Origin: Exiguobacterium aurantiacum
Lineage (GTDB): Bacteria; Bacillota; Bacilli; Exiguobacteriales; Exiguobacteriaceae
Length of the DNA stretch: 64,000 bases
NCBI RefSeq assembly: GCF_024362205.1
Contig: NZ_CP101462.1
Span: 958,501 to 1,022,500 of the forward strand
Direction: 5' to 3'
Positions 9,363 to 18,982 of this stretch are shown here, in pieces. A program made the position numbers and the translations under genes. Within the stretch, counting starts at the first letter, position 1. Each line of letters starts with the position of its first letter. The notes under the pieces are model-generated. The model saw only the letters and a list, made by a program, of their open reading frames with translations. It did not search any database and was not told the DNA's origin.

Positions 9363-10280
9363 ATGGAAAAAGTGTTGCGCGATGGATTTATCTACATGTC
9401 TCAAAACAAAACACTCAACAGTTTGGCTAAAAAATACGGACTTCGGTTCGGGGCTTCGCGCTTTGTGGCGGGGGAAGACTTCAAGACGTCGGTGCCGACG
9501 ATTCGCGAATTGAATGCGAAAGGGCTATCGGTCACGGTCGACCATTTAGGGGAGTTCATCACGACGGTCGCGGAAGCGAACGAGAACCGTGATGAGATCA
9601 TCCGAGCGATTGAAATTATGGCCGAAGAGCAGCTCGATGCCTACATGTCGCTCAAGCTGACGTCACTCGGGTTCGACATCTCGGACGAGTTGATTGAAGA
9701 CAATATGCGTCAAATCTTGACGACGGCGAAAGAAGTCGGTGTGTTCGTCGCCATCGATATGGAAGACGAGGCACGTTGCGAGAAGACGCTCGACTTGTTC
9801 AAGAAATTGAAAACGGACTTTGAGGGCCTGGGGACGGTCATCCAGTCATACTTGTACCGCTCGGAAGATGACATCAATCATCTTGCGCCGCTCAAACCGA
9901 ACCTTCGTATCGTCAAAGGGGCTTACAAGGAACCGGCGACGGTCGCTTTCCCGGAGAAAGAAGACGTCGACCATAACTACTTGAAGCTCGTCAAACTCCA
10001 TCTGGCGAACGGGAACTACGCCTCTATCGCAACACATGACGACCATATGATCGATGCGGTCATCGAACATGTGAAACTGAACAATATCCCACTCGACCAG
10101 TTCGAGTTCCAAATGCTGTACGGCATCCGGGTCGAGCGTCAACTCGAACTCGTCCGTCAAGGCTATAAAGTCCGTGTCTACGTGCCATATGGCCGTGACT
10201 GGTACGGCTACTTCATGCGCCGCCTCGCGGAACGTCCGGCGAACGTCGCGTTCGTCTTAAAAGGAATGGTCAAGAAATGA
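9363..10280 (+). CDS. Proline dehydrogenase (YusM-like)
   Basis: A 305-residue, single-domain FAD proline dehydrogenase, which oxidises L-proline to pyrroline-5-carboxylate at the membrane. The TIM-barrel pattern is clear: LDAYMSLKLTSLGFD, LRIVKGAYKEP, IATHDD, EFQMLYGIR and the C-terminal VYVPYGRDWYGYFMRRLAERPAN, whose Arg residues bind the proline carboxylate. AAGGGGG is 8 bases before ATG 9363. No P5C dehydrogenase gene is adjacent. In B. subtilis yusM lies next to the fadNAE genes, and the same neighbourhood is kept here apart from three inserted genes. Confidence 0.9.
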   Translation: MEKVLRDGFIYMSQNKTLNSLAKKYGLRFGASRFVAGEDFKTSVPTIRELNAKGLSVTVDHLGEFITTVAEANENRDEIIRAIEIMAEEQLDAYMSLKLTSLGFDISDELIEDNMRQILTTAKEVGVFVAIDMEDEARCEKTLDLFKKLKTDFEGLGTVIQSYLYRSEDDINHLAPLKPNLRIVKGAYKEPATVAFPEKEDVDHNYLKLVKLHLANGNYASIATHDDHMIDAVIEHVKLNNIPLDQFEFQMLYGIRVERQLELVRQGYKVRVYVPYGRDWYGYFMRRLAERPANVAFVLKGMVKK

Positions 10281-10284
10281 AACA

Positions 10285-10319
10285 AGCACACGAGTTCAAC
10301 GTGAACTCGTGTGCTTTTC
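10285..10319. terminator. Bidirectional terminator overlapping the 3' end of the next gene
   Basis: A perfect 14-bp stem (10285-10298 with 10302-10315), 3-nt loop, then TTTTCT on the plus strand. The right half overlaps the final codons (HTSSR and stop) of the convergent YcxB-like gene. Confidence 0.85.
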
Positions 10320-10868
10320 TGTGTTCATATGTTTGTCGAGGATCCGCTCGATTTCACTCTGTTCAACTTCCGTGACTCCATCTTTCACTTTCGGGATAAT
10401 CAACGCCTCATCTTCTTCGTAATAGAGGAAGCGATGCGTCTCGTTCTCGCTCACTTTGAGAATGGATGTCCATGGGACTTGCGTCGTTCGATGGACGTTT
10501 CCACGGACAGCCTGCATCTCGACGTGGGTATCAGAAAGCTGGAGGGTGACATCTTTTGGCCAAGTGTCCTGTTTGTTGAGGATACGACGGGTTTGCCAAA
10601 GGGCGAGTGGGGCATACAAATCTTTTAGCAACGGTCTAAGTAATAGCGCGAACAGCAGCCCGATTCCGACTGTAATCAATATAAAGATGATTGTCGATTC
10701 GGGGCGCGGTACGAGGTAGAAGGCAGCCGCATACCCGAGAGCGAAAAGCGGGAGACTCATAGCTCTCACCCACATGCTGTGAGCTCGTTTATATTGATTG
10801 GAATGGTGAATCATGTCGTTTTGGAACTCTAAAAAATCGTCAAGCGTCAGTTTATACGTGGTGACCAT
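10296..10868 (-). CDS. YcxB-like membrane protein
   Basis: A 190-residue protein. It has a short N-terminal cytoplasmic segment (YKLTLDDFLEFQND), two adjacent membrane segments at about residues 34-52 and 57-80, and a C-terminal soluble domain (TLQLSDTHVEM... QVPWTSILKVSENETHRFLYY... ALIIPK) typical of the YcxB-like family. No enzymatic function is known for the family. It is followed on the same strand by a paralogue across a 57-bp gap, and a third partial copy lies at the left edge. AAGGAG is 8 bases before ATG 10868. Confidence 0.75.
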   Translation of the reverse strand: MVTTYKLTLDDFLEFQNDMIHHSNQYKRAHSMWVRAMSLPLFALGYAAAFYLVPRPESTIIFILITVGIGLLFALLLRPLLKDLYAPLALWQTRRILNKQDTWPKDVTLQLSDTHVEMQAVRGNVHRTTQVPWTSILKVSENETHRFLYYEEDEALIIPKVKDGVTEVEQSEIERILDKHMNTEKHTSSR

Positions 10869-10925
10869 TGCATCTACTCCTTTGTGATTCGTGATAAATA
10901 CGTCCTGGTTGAAGAGCTTTGTCGC

Positions 10926-11480
10926 TTAGAGTCTGATGCCTAAGTGTTTTTGTAGCAGATCATTCATTCGAATTCGCTCCGTCTCGTTCAGCATCTGGTT
11001 TTGCTTCGGGACGATAACCGCTTCCGCCGCTTCAATGAATATATAGTGATGGGTCTCGTCTTCGTTCACTCGTTCAATCGCTTCCCACGCGACTTGAACC
11101 CGTTTGTTAACGGCATTGTGGAGCGAATTGACTTCAATCCCGTTCTCATGGATTGACAAAGTGACATCACGTGGCCATTTCGAGTCCTGTCGAAGTATGG
11201 ATCGCAACTGTCTCAACCTCATCGTGAAATATATTTTCTTGAAGAGCGGGAATAAGAGCAGCGCTGGGACCACAGCAGCACTGACGGCGAGTGCGAGGAT
11301 GACAGGGGCGGAAAGCGTTTGCGGTAACCAGACGATTGCGAGGGCAAATCCGTAAAAGGCGGTCAGTGACATGAGTACGAGCGTGACAAGTATAGATCTT
11401 CGTTTATCGGGAACCGAGTTTTTGATGAAGTTCTTTTGTAACGTAAAAAAATCATCTTGTGTCAATCGGTAATGAATCAT
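10926..11480 (-). CDS. YcxB-like membrane protein, paralogue
   Basis: A 184-residue paralogue of the 10296-10868 gene with the same plan: MIHYRLTQDDFFTLQKNFI, two membrane segments (about residues 30-50 and 57-78), then a soluble domain ending with VAWEAIERVNEDETHHYIF and AVIVPKQ. The two genes are probably co-transcribed, this one first. Function unknown. AAGGAG lies 10 bases before ATG 11480. Confidence 0.75.
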   Translation of the reverse strand: MIHYRLTQDDFFTLQKNFIKNSVPDKRRSILVTLVLMSLTAFYGFALAIVWLPQTLSAPVILALAVSAAVVPALLLFPLFKKIYFTMRLRQLRSILRQDSKWPRDVTLSIHENGIEVNSLHNAVNKRVQVAWEAIERVNEDETHHYIFIEAAEAVIVPKQNQMLNETERIRMNDLLQKHLGIRL

Positions 11481-11562
11481 TTGGTAGTGGCTCCTTTCTT
11501 TCGTCTAAATGACAGGTTGACGCCTGCAGACAACGCTAACATAGGATGGATGATTTTTCCAT

Positions 11563-11590
11563 ACAAAAGACCCAGTGACTGAACACTGGG
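11563..11590 (-). terminator. Terminator for short-chain dehydrogenase gene
   Basis: CCCAGTG (11571-11577) and CACTGGG (11584-11590) form a stem with loop ACTGAA; on the minus strand TCTTTTG follows. Confidence 0.75.
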
Positions 11591-11603
11591 CCATCTGACA
11601 AGA

Positions 11604-12506
11604 TTATCCGTTTACGACCGTCCCACCGTTAACGTGGATGACTTGACCGCTGACGTACGTCGAGTCGTCGCTTGCGAGATACACATAAGCCGGTGCGAGT
11701 TCCGCCGGCTGACCCGGACGTTTCATTTCGGCCGAGTCACCGAACGAGGCGACTTTGTCTGCCGGGAACGTTGAAGGAATGAGCGGTGTCCAAATCGGAC
11801 CTGGTGCGACACCGTTGACGCGAATCTTCTTCTCGGCAAGGTTGCTCGCGAGCGCACGCGTGAACGACGTGATTGCACCTTTCGTCGACGAGTAATCGAT
11901 CAACTGGTCGTTTCCTTGATACGCTGTGATGGACGTCGTATTGATGATGCTCGCGCCTTCGTTCAAATATGGAAGGGCGGCTTTCGTCAAATAGAACATG
12001 CTGAAGATGTTCGTGCGGAATGTCTGCTCGAGTTGCTCATCCGAGATGTCGAGAAGCGACTCCTGCGGATGCTGCTCGGCGGCGTTGTTGACGAGGATGT
12101 CCAAATGGCCGAACGTCTCGAGCGTCTCTTTGACGACATTTTGGCAGAAGTCCGAATCGCCGATGTCCCCTTGCAACAAGAGGCAGGCCTGACCGAGTTC
12201 TTCGATGCGTTCTTTCGTCGCCTCGGCGTCCTCGAGCTCGTTTTGATCTTTATAGACGATGACCGTATTCGCACCTTCATGGGCGAAGAAGATGGCGACC
12301 GATTTTCCGATACCGGAGTCGCCGCCTGTGATGATGGCAACTTTGTCTTTTAGTTTATCGCTTCCTTTATATCCTTCACGCTCATAGATTGGGAACGGCT
12401 CCATCTTCGAGTCGATCCCCGGTTGATGGGCCTGCTCTTGGCCGTCCTTTTTGAACGACTCAAAATCCTGTCGGTTCCCCACTGTGTTTAAACGATTCTC
12501 ACTCAT
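11604..12506 (-). CDS. Short-chain dehydrogenase/reductase, general-stress type
   Basis: A 300-residue classical SDR. It has a ~45-residue N-terminal extension (HQPGIDSKMEPFPIYEREGY), then the NAD(P)-binding motif TGGDSGIGKS, NNAA (the NNAG motif), the catalytic Ser/Tyr/Lys set (TSITAYQG... YSSTKGA) and a C-terminal VYLASDDSTYVSGQVIHVNGG. The extension and sequence resemble YhdF/YdaD, B. subtilis general stress proteins. The substrate is unknown. I found no convincing sigma-B promoter. It is divergent from the fad operon; AAAGGGG precedes ATG 12506. Confidence 0.88.
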   Translation of the reverse strand: MSENRLNTVGNRQDFESFKKDGQEQAHQPGIDSKMEPFPIYEREGYKGSDKLKDKVAIITGGDSGIGKSVAIFFAHEGANTVIVYKDQNELEDAEATKERIEELGQACLLLQGDIGDSDFCQNVVKETLETFGHLDILVNNAAEQHPQESLLDISDEQLEQTFRTNIFSMFYLTKAALPYLNEGASIINTTSITAYQGNDQLIDYSSTKGAITSFTRALASNLAEKKIRVNGVAPGPIWTPLIPSTFPADKVASFGDSAEMKRPGQPAELAPAYVYLASDDSTYVSGQVIHVNGGTVVNG

Positions 12507-12608
12507 GTATACATTCCCCTTTCTAAAATTGACTCTTTGTGTCTATACCACACTCATCAAAATGTAATCGTCATCGGCGAAATTGGAACGAATTTGAAAA
12601 ATGAACGC

Positions 12609-12637
12609 TTGCGAATGAATTGTCATTCATTTATGAT
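12609..12637 (+). promoter_or_regulatory. fadNAE promoter with FadR box in the spacer
   Basis: TTGCGA (12609-12614), a 17-bp spacer and TATGAT (12632-12637). The sequence 12612-12629 matches the Bacillus FadR operator TGAATGAMTANTCATTCA at nearly all positions (arms cGAATGA and TCATTCA). Binding there would block the polymerase until long-chain acyl-CoA releases FadR. Confidence 0.75.
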
Positions 12638-12683
12638 AGAAGAGTAAACACGATGGTGATTGCGATTTTTTTTACGCTTGAAA

Positions 12684-12701
12684 TGAATCACTATTCATTC
12701 T
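12684..12701 (+). promoter_or_regulatory. Second FadR-type operator
   Basis: TGAATCACTATTCATTCT matches the 18-bp FadR consensus with two mismatches and contains a perfect AATGAAT/ATTCATT repeat (12682-12699 region). It lies in the leader between promoter and fadN. Confidence 0.65.
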
Positions 12702-12719
12702 CATTGAGGGGGGAACAAT

Positions 12720-15131
12720 ATGACGAGTCACATCGAACAATCAGCCGACCTCCGTTTGACGAGCAACATCCGTTTTGCGGTCGTCATCGGTTCAGGAGTA
12801 ATGGGGGCGGGAATTGCGGCTCACTTGGCGAACGCGGGGATTCGTTCGCTCATGCTCGACATTGTACCACGTGAATTGACGGCGAAAGAAGAAGCGAAAG
12901 GGCTCACGCTCGAGTCACCAGAAGTACGGAGCCGTATCGCTTCCGAGAACCGTCAGAAGCTATTGAAACAAAACCCGGCACCGCTCGCGACAACGGAGCA
13001 CTTGAACTTCATCGACGTGGGGAACTTAGAAGATGATCTCGAGCGCTTGAAGGAAGCGGACTGGGTCATCGAAGTCGTCGTCGAACGGCTCGACGTGAAA
13101 CAGCAACTGTTCGAAAAAATCGCACCTTACATCCGTGAAGACGCGATTCTCAGCTCGAACACGTCCGGTATCTCGATTGAGGCGATGGCAAGCGTATTGC
13201 CGGAAGGATTGAAGGCACGTTTCCTCGGGACACACTTCTTCAACCCACCGCGTTATTTGAAACTGCTCGAACTCATCCCGACGGAGAAGACGGCGCGCCC
13301 GGTCATCGATTTCATGGGCCGCTTCGCTGAGGACCGTCTCGGGAAAGGCGTCGTCGAAGCGAAAGACACGCCGAACTTCATCGGCAACCGCATCGGCACG
13401 TACGGCCTACTCGTCACGTTCGAAGAGATGCTCAAGCAGAACGCCTCGATCGGCGAAATGGACTCGATCACCGGACCACTCATCGGCCGGCCAAAATCGG
13501 CGACATTCCGCACGCTCGACGTCGTCGGCATCGACACGTTCGTCCACGTCGCCGGAAACGTCTATGAGACGCTCGACGCCGGTGACGAGAAGGACACGTT
13601 CGACGTCCCTGCTGAAATGAAGACACTCGTCGAGAAGGGCTGGATCGGTCAAAAGGCCGGACAAGGCTTCTATAAGAAAGACGGGAAAGTCATCCAAGAA
13701 CTGAATCTCGAGACGTTCGAATACGAACAATTGAAAGCGATTAAAGGTCCGGAACTCGATCAAATCAAGTCGCTCCCAGGCTCAAAAGCGAAGCTGAAAG
13801 GTGCCATCTTGAACAAAGGACGCATCGGACAACTGCTCTGGCCGGTCACGGCGAAGACACTCGTCTACTCGGCTCGTCTCACAGGCGAAATCAGTGATTC
13901 AATCGTCGCCATCGATGACGCGATGAAGTGGGGCTTCGGCTGGAAGTTCGGACCGTTCGAGACATGGGACGCACTCGGTGTCGAGAAATCGGTCGCCCGC
14001 ATGAAAGCGGAAGGCTATGACGTCCCGGCGTGGATCGAAGAGATGCTCGCTGCCGGACACACATCCTTCTATAAGGGAGACCAGTATTACGACCAAGCGT
14101 CACAGACGTACGTTGAGAAGACCGTCAACCCGAAAGAAGTGAAGCTCGCACCGCTCGCCAAGTCGAACGGAATCGTGCTCGAGAATGGTGGGGCCCGCCT
14201 CATCGATATCGGAGACGACGTCGTCGCCCTCGAGTTCACGTCACCGAACAATGCGATTGGTGTCGACATCATGCAGATGATCGAACAGTCGATTGACCTC
14301 GTCGAAACCGACTTCAAAGGACTCGTCCTCGCCAACGACGGCAAAAACTTCTGTGTCGGTGCCAACCTCGCGATGATGCTCATGGAAGCGGAAGACGAGA
14401 ACTGGTACGAGCTCGACTGGATCATCAACAAGTTCCAACAAGTCGTCCAAAAGATTCGCTACGCGGGTCGCCCGGTCGTCGTCGCGCCTTACGGCATGAC
14501 GCTCGGCGGCGGGACAGAGATCAGCTTGCCGGCCGCACGCATGCAGACGGCGCTCGAGACATATATGGGTCTCGTCGAAGTCGGTGTCGGCCTCATCCCA
14601 GGTGGGGGCGGAAACCTCAACACGTACCGTCGCCTCCTCGAGCAGACGCCGAAGTCGATGCAAAACATCGAGAAAGCGGCGCAACAGACGTTCGAGAACA
14701 TCGCCATGGCGAAAGTATCGAAGTCGGCCTATGACGCGAAAGCGCTCGGCTATCACCGTCCGGTCGACGGCATCTCGATGAACCGCGACCACTTGACGTT
14801 CGACGCGAAACAGACGGTGCTCGGTCTCGCTGACGGCTACACGGCACCGGTGCGTGAGAAGTTGCCGGTCGTCGGTCAAACGGGGAAAGCGACGCTCGAA
14901 CTCGCGGCGTACGAGATGTTCTACGGTGGCTATATCTCTGAACACGATTTGAAGATCGCGAAAAAACTTGCCCACGTCATCAGCGGCGGCGATTTGGCAT
15001 ATGGCACGATGGTCGACGAGCAGTACTTCCTCGACATCGAGCGCGAGGCGTTCCTAAGCCTCATCGGGGAACCGAAATCGCAGCAACGAATGCAACATAT
15101 GCTCGTCAAAGGCAAGCCACTTCGGAACTGA
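12720..15131 (+). CDS. fadN: 3-hydroxyacyl-CoA dehydrogenase/enoyl-CoA hydratase FadN
   Basis: An 803-residue bifunctional beta-oxidation enzyme. The N-terminal half is a 3-hydroxyacyl-CoA dehydrogenase with the NAD motif GSGVMGAGIAAHLANAG (about residues 24-40) and FLGTHFFNPP. The C-terminal ~300 residues form an enoyl-CoA hydratase domain (KGLVLANDGKNFCVGANL; LGGGTEISL; GVGLIPGGGG). This domain order, dehydrogenase first, and the length match B. subtilis FadN (YusL). First gene of the fadN-fadA-fadE operon under FadR control. Confidence 0.95.
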   Translation: MTSHIEQSADLRLTSNIRFAVVIGSGVMGAGIAAHLANAGIRSLMLDIVPRELTAKEEAKGLTLESPEVRSRIASENRQKLLKQNPAPLATTEHLNFIDVGNLEDDLERLKEADWVIEVVVERLDVKQQLFEKIAPYIREDAILSSNTSGISIEAMASVLPEGLKARFLGTHFFNPPRYLKLLELIPTEKTARPVIDFMGRFAEDRLGKGVVEAKDTPNFIGNRIGTYGLLVTFEEMLKQNASIGEMDSITGPLIGRPKSATFRTLDVVGIDTFVHVAGNVYETLDAGDEKDTFDVPAEMKTLVEKGWIGQKAGQGFYKKDGKVIQELNLETFEYEQLKAIKGPELDQIKSLPGSKAKLKGAILNKGRIGQLLWPVTAKTLVYSARLTGEISDSIVAIDDAMKWGFGWKFGPFETWDALGVEKSVARMKAEGYDVPAWIEEMLAAGHTSFYKGDQYYDQASQTYVEKTVNPKEVKLAPLAKSNGIVLENGGARLIDIGDDVVALEFTSPNNAIGVDIMQMIEQSIDLVETDFKGLVLANDGKNFCVGANLAMMLMEAEDENWYELDWIINKFQQVVQKIRYAGRPVVVAPYGMTLGGGTEISLPAARMQTALETYMGLVEVGVGLIPGGGGNLNTYRRLLEQTPKSMQNIEKAAQQTFENIAMAKVSKSAYDAKALGYHRPVDGISMNRDHLTFDAKQTVLGLADGYTAPVREKLPVVGQTGKATLELAAYEMFYGGYISEHDLKIAKKLAHVISGGDLAYGTMVDEQYFLDIEREAFLSLIGEPKSQQRMQHMLVKGKPLRN

Positions 15132-15150
15132 CAAAAGGGGGACTTAACAG

Positions 15151-16323
15151 ATGAGAGAAGCAGTCATCGTGGCCGGCGCACGGACGCCGGTCGGAAAAGC
15201 AAAACGTGGTTCGTTCCGAAACGTTCGCTCGGACGAACTCGCGGGTCATGCGATTAAAGCGACGCTCGAACGGTCTGGCTACACGGGACCAATCGACGAC
15301 GTCATCATGGGGTGCGCCATGCCGGAAGCGGAACAAGGGATGAACATCGCCCGTTACGCGGCCGTACGAGGTGGTTTGTCGCACGAAGTACCGGCCATCA
15401 CCATCAACCGGTACTGCTCGTCCGGTCTTCAAGCAATCGCTGACGCGGCAGCGAAAATCATGATCGGCCAAGCGACGGCGGTCATCGCCGGCGGTATGGA
15501 ATCGATGAGTCTCGTCCCAATGGGCGGCCACGTCATCCGTCCGAACCCGACGATCATGGAGACGGCGCCGGAATACTATATGAGCATGGGCCATACGGCA
15601 GAACGTGTCGCGGCCGAATATAACATCTCGCGTGAAGACCAGGACTTGTTCGCCATCGACAGCCATCAGAAAGCGGCGGCAGCGATCGCCGGCGGCAAGT
15701 TCGAAGAAGAGATCGTCCCGGTCACGGTCGTCGAGCAAATGCTCGGCGAGGACGGGAAAGTCGCGGAACGTGAACTTGTCGTCAAACATGACGAAGGCGT
15801 CCGGGCCGACTCGACGCTCGAGGCGCTTGGTAAACTGCGTCCGGCGTTCAAAATCAAGGGATCGGTGACGGCGGGGAACGCGTCACAAGTATCAGATGGC
15901 GCAGCGGCCGTGCTCGTCATGGAGCGCGCAGAAGCGGAACGTCAAGGTTTGAAACCGATGGCGAAATTCCTCTCGTTCGCGGTCGGCGGTGTCCGTCCGG
16001 AAGTGATGGGAATCGGACCAGTCGTCGCCATCCCGAAAGCGCTCGAGATGGCCGGCGTGAAATTGGAAGAGGTCGGATTGTTCGAATTGAACGAGGCGTT
16101 CGCGAGCCAATCGCTCGGCGTCATCCGTGAACTCGGCATCGACCCGTCGAAAGTGAACGTCAACGGCGGCGCGATCGCCCTCGGGCATCCGCTCGGTTGC
16201 ACGGGCGCGAAACTCGCGGTCTCGATCTTGCATGAGATGAAACGGCGCAATGAAAAGTATGGGGTTGTGACGATGTGCATCGGTGGCGGAATGGGTGCTG
16301 CTGGAGTCTTCGAATTACTATAA
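15151..16323 (+). CDS. fadA: Acetyl-CoA acyltransferase (thiolase) FadA
   Basis: A 390-residue thiolase that cleaves 3-ketoacyl-CoA. The acyl-accepting cysteine is in [10 protein letters not shown], and the C-terminal catalytic motifs are [22 protein letters not shown] and [13 protein letters not shown]. It starts 19 bases after fadN with an AAAGGGGG ribosome site. B. subtilis YusK has the same size and place. Confidence 0.95.
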   Translation: MREAVIVAGARTPVGKAKRGSFRNVRSDELAGHAIKATLERSGYTGPIDDVIMGCAMPEAEQGMNIARYAAVRGGLSHEVPAITINRYCSSGLQAIADAAAKIMIGQATAVIAGGMESMSLVPMGGHVIRPNPTIMETAPEYYMSMGHTAERVAAEYNISREDQDLFAIDSHQKAAAAIAGGKFEEEIVPVTVVEQMLGEDGKVAERELVVKHDEGVRADSTLEALGKLRPAFKIKGSVTAGNASQVSDGAAAVLVMERAEAERQGLKPMAKFLSFAVGGVRPEVMGIGPVVAIPKALEMAGVKLEEVGLFELNEAFASQSLGVIRELGIDPSKVNVNGGAIALGHPLGCTGAKLAVSILHEMKRRNEKYGVVTMCIGGGMGAAGVFELL

Positions 16324-16336
16324 GGGGGAATTGACT

Positions 16337-18121
16337 ATGGAACGTACAGAACACGAATTGATTAAAGGCGGTAGCTTCGTCATCGACGCACTCGACGCGG
16401 ATCGTTTATTCACACCGGAAGACTTCTCAGATGAGCACAAAATGATTGGCGACACGACGGCGAGCTTCGTCGACGACCGTGTCATGCCTGTCCTTGGCCG
16501 CATCGAGAAACACGAGTTCGATCTCTCGGTCGAACTGTTGAAAGAAGCGGGCGAGCTCGGACTCCTCGGCGCGGACGTGCCGGAAGAGTACGGCGGCTAT
16601 CAGCTCGATAAAATCTCCTCATCGATCATCACGGAGCGGTTCGCCAAAGCGCGTTCATTCGCCCTCAGCTACGGCGCCCACGTCGGGATCGGGACGCTCC
16701 CGATCGTCTTCTTTGGGACAGAAGAGCAAAAGCATAAGTACTTGCCGAAGCTCGCTACCGGTGAATGGATCGCGGCGTACGCGCTCACAGAGCCAGGCTC
16801 AGGGTCGGACGCACTCGGTGCGAAAGCGACGGCCGTCTTGAACGAGGCCGGCACGCACTACGTATTGAACGGGGAGAAACAATGGATCACAAACGCTGGT
16901 TTCGCGAACGTGTTCGTCGTTTACGCGAAAATCGACGGCGACAAGTTCAGCGCCTTCATCGTCGAGCGTGACTTCAACGGTGTCTCGACAGGGGCCGAAG
17001 AACAGAAGATGGGAATCAAAGGATCATCGACACGGACGCTCATTTTAGAAGACGTCGAAGTCCCAGTCGACAACCTCCTCGGAGAAATCGGCAAAGGCCA
17101 CGTCATCGCTTTCAACATCTTGAACGTCGGTCGTTATAAACTGGCGGTCGGTGCGGTCGGTTCATCGAAACGTGCGTTCGATCTTTCGGTCCAGTACGCG
17201 AACGAGCGTAAACAGTTCAAGACGCCGATCAGCCAGTTCCCGCTCATCCAAGAAAAACTAGCGACGATGGCCGCGAACATCTATGCGATGGAGAGCTCGG
17301 TCTACCGGACGGGCGGTCTGTTCCAAGACAGCCTCGACGCTCTCGGCGACGACAACATGCGTGACGGATCGAAAGTCGCCCAAGCGATCGCCGAGTATGC
17401 GATCGAATGCTCACTCAACAAAGTGTTCGCCTCGGAGACGTTCGACTACGTCGTCGACGAAGCGGTCCAAATCCACGGCGGCTACGGCTTCATGACCGAA
17501 TATGAAGTCGAGAACTTGTACCGTGACTCACGCATCAACCGGATCTTCGAAGGAACGAACGAAATCAACCGTTTGATCGTGCCGGGCACGCTCCTCAAGA
17601 AAGCGATGAAAGGCGACTTGCCGCTCCTCGCAGAAGCGCAAAAGCTCCAAAAAGAGCTCATGAGCTACATGCCGCAAGAGCTCGACGGCTCACCGCTCGC
17701 ACGCGAGAAGATGCTCTTGTCGAATATGAAGAAGATCAACTTGATGATCGCCGGAACGGCCGTCCAGAAATATCAGCAAAACCTCCAGAACGAGCAAGAG
17801 ATCCTCGCGAAGATCGCCGACATCATCAGCGCCATCTATGCGCTTGAAGCGGCCATCGCGCGGACGGATAAAGCTATCGCCCGTACAGGCGCTGAGAAGA
17901 ACGGACAGAAAGTCCGCTATACAGAAATCTTCGCCGAGCAAGTGTTCAAGCAAGTCGAACTGATGGCGAAAGAAGTGTTGTATGCGGCCGCATCGGGCGA
18001 CGAGCAGCGCATGCTCTTGTCAGCGATGAAGAAGTTCAGCCGCTACCAGCCGATCAACGTCATCGGCACGAAGCGCGAAGTCGCAGCGAGCCTCATCAAA
18101 GCGAACAAATTTATCGTGTAA
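16337..18121 (+). CDS. fadE: Acyl-CoA dehydrogenase FadE
   Basis: A 594-residue acyl-CoA dehydrogenase catalysing the first beta-oxidation step. The standard FAD-dependent core occupies about residues 30-410 ([51 protein letters not shown] split over two lines of the core). A further ~180-residue helical C-terminal extension is typical of the long FadE/VLCAD-like class. ATG 16337 follows AAGGGGG by 8 bases and the gap to fadA is 13 bases. Same length as B. subtilis YusJ. Electrons presumably go to an electron-transfer flavoprotein not in this window. Confidence 0.95.
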   Translation: MERTEHELIKGGSFVIDALDADRLFTPEDFSDEHKMIGDTTASFVDDRVMPVLGRIEKHEFDLSVELLKEAGELGLLGADVPEEYGGYQLDKISSSIITERFAKARSFALSYGAHVGIGTLPIVFFGTEEQKHKYLPKLATGEWIAAYALTEPGSGSDALGAKATAVLNEAGTHYVLNGEKQWITNAGFANVFVVYAKIDGDKFSAFIVERDFNGVSTGAEEQKMGIKGSSTRTLILEDVEVPVDNLLGEIGKGHVIAFNILNVGRYKLAVGAVGSSKRAFDLSVQYANERKQFKTPISQFPLIQEKLATMAANIYAMESSVYRTGGLFQDSLDALGDDNMRDGSKVAQAIAEYAIECSLNKVFASETFDYVVDEAVQIHGGYGFMTEYEVENLYRDSRINRIFEGTNEINRLIVPGTLLKKAMKGDLPLLAEAQKLQKELMSYMPQELDGSPLAREKMLLSNMKKINLMIAGTAVQKYQQNLQNEQEILAKIADIISAIYALEAAIARTDKAIARTGAEKNGQKVRYTEIFAEQVFKQVELMAKEVLYAAASGDEQRMLLSAMKKFSRYQPINVIGTKREVAASLIKANKFIV

Positions 18122-18130
18122 GCAAGCGAG

Positions 18131-18167
18131 AGAAAGGGTGGACCGGACGCGGTCGCCCTTTCTTTTT
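18131..18167 (+). terminator. Terminator of the fadNAE operon
   Basis: AGAAAGGG...GACC pairs with GGTC...CCCTTTCT with a small internal bulge, followed by TTTTT. Confidence 0.75.
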
Positions 18168-18208
18168 GATGTCCGCGAGCCGTACAATGGATACGAGGAG
18201 GGGATTGG

Positions 18209-18937
18209 ATGAGACGTAAAGAATTATTAGAAAGAATGGATCAAATCGGCCGCTCGGTCGCCAAGCATGATGGGACGCTCATGTTACTCGCGCTCGGTTC
18301 GATCGGACTTGAGACGGACCGGCTCGATGACTATTCGGACCTCGATTTCTTTTTGATCGTCGAGGACGGCCATAAGGCACGTTTTATCGACAATTTGGAC
18401 TGGCTCACGGTCGAGCCATTGGCGTACCAGTTCCAAAACACGAAAGACGGGCATAAGATTATGTACGAGGACGGCATTTACGGTGAGTTCGCCGTGTTCG
18501 AAGTCGTGGAGATGCCTGGGATCGCCTATACGCCGGGTCGTGTCGTCTGGGAACGGGATGAGGCGCTCCACGCCTTCGCGACGCCTAACGTCGTCACAGA
18601 CGTCCCTGGCGCCGCGTATTGCTATGAAGAGGCGCTGACGAACCTCTATGTCGGATTGCTCCGGGAGCGACGTGGCGAGCGGATCGCCGGACATCAGCTC
18701 ATCCAAGTCGCGGCGATCGATAACGTGTTGAAAGCGCACGGTGAGCTGAGCGACCCGTTCAATTCGACGCGACGGGTCGAGGTAAGGCATCCTGACGTGA
18801 TCAGGCTCCTTGAGCAAGGCGTGCTCGGCTATGGGCGTTCCGTCGAGGCGGCAGCTGCGATTCTCGGTTATATCGAGGCGCGTCATCCGGTGAACGCGTC
18901 GTTGAAGCGAGAGATTGAGCGTTTGCTTGAAGCGTGA
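18209..18937 (+). CDS. Nucleotidyltransferase-fold protein
   Basis: A 242-residue protein with the nucleotidyltransferase signature LALGSIGLETDRLDDYSDLDFF (GS followed by DxD) at about residues 29-50, as in lincosamide and aminoglycoside nucleotidyltransferases and their uncharacterised relatives. The C-terminal half is helical. The acceptor is unknown, and drug resistance should not be assumed. It is one of the genes inserted into the otherwise conserved yus gene order. A GAGGAGGGG ribosome site precedes ATG 18209. Confidence 0.65.
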   Translation: MRRKELLERMDQIGRSVAKHDGTLMLLALGSIGLETDRLDDYSDLDFFLIVEDGHKARFIDNLDWLTVEPLAYQFQNTKDGHKIMYEDGIYGEFAVFEVVEMPGIAYTPGRVVWERDEALHAFATPNVVTDVPGAAYCYEEALTNLYVGLLRERRGERIAGHQLIQVAAIDNVLKAHGELSDPFNSTRRVEVRHPDVIRLLEQGVLGYGRSVEAAAAILGYIEARHPVNASLKREIERLLEA

Positions 18938-18982
18938 ATGGTCGATTCGGAATGTGCTACATTTATAGAAGAGGTGATGAAC

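Noticed and set aside
14241-14975. A 244-codon minus-strand frame
   Set aside because: Antisense shadow of fadN; no start site and no family resemblance.
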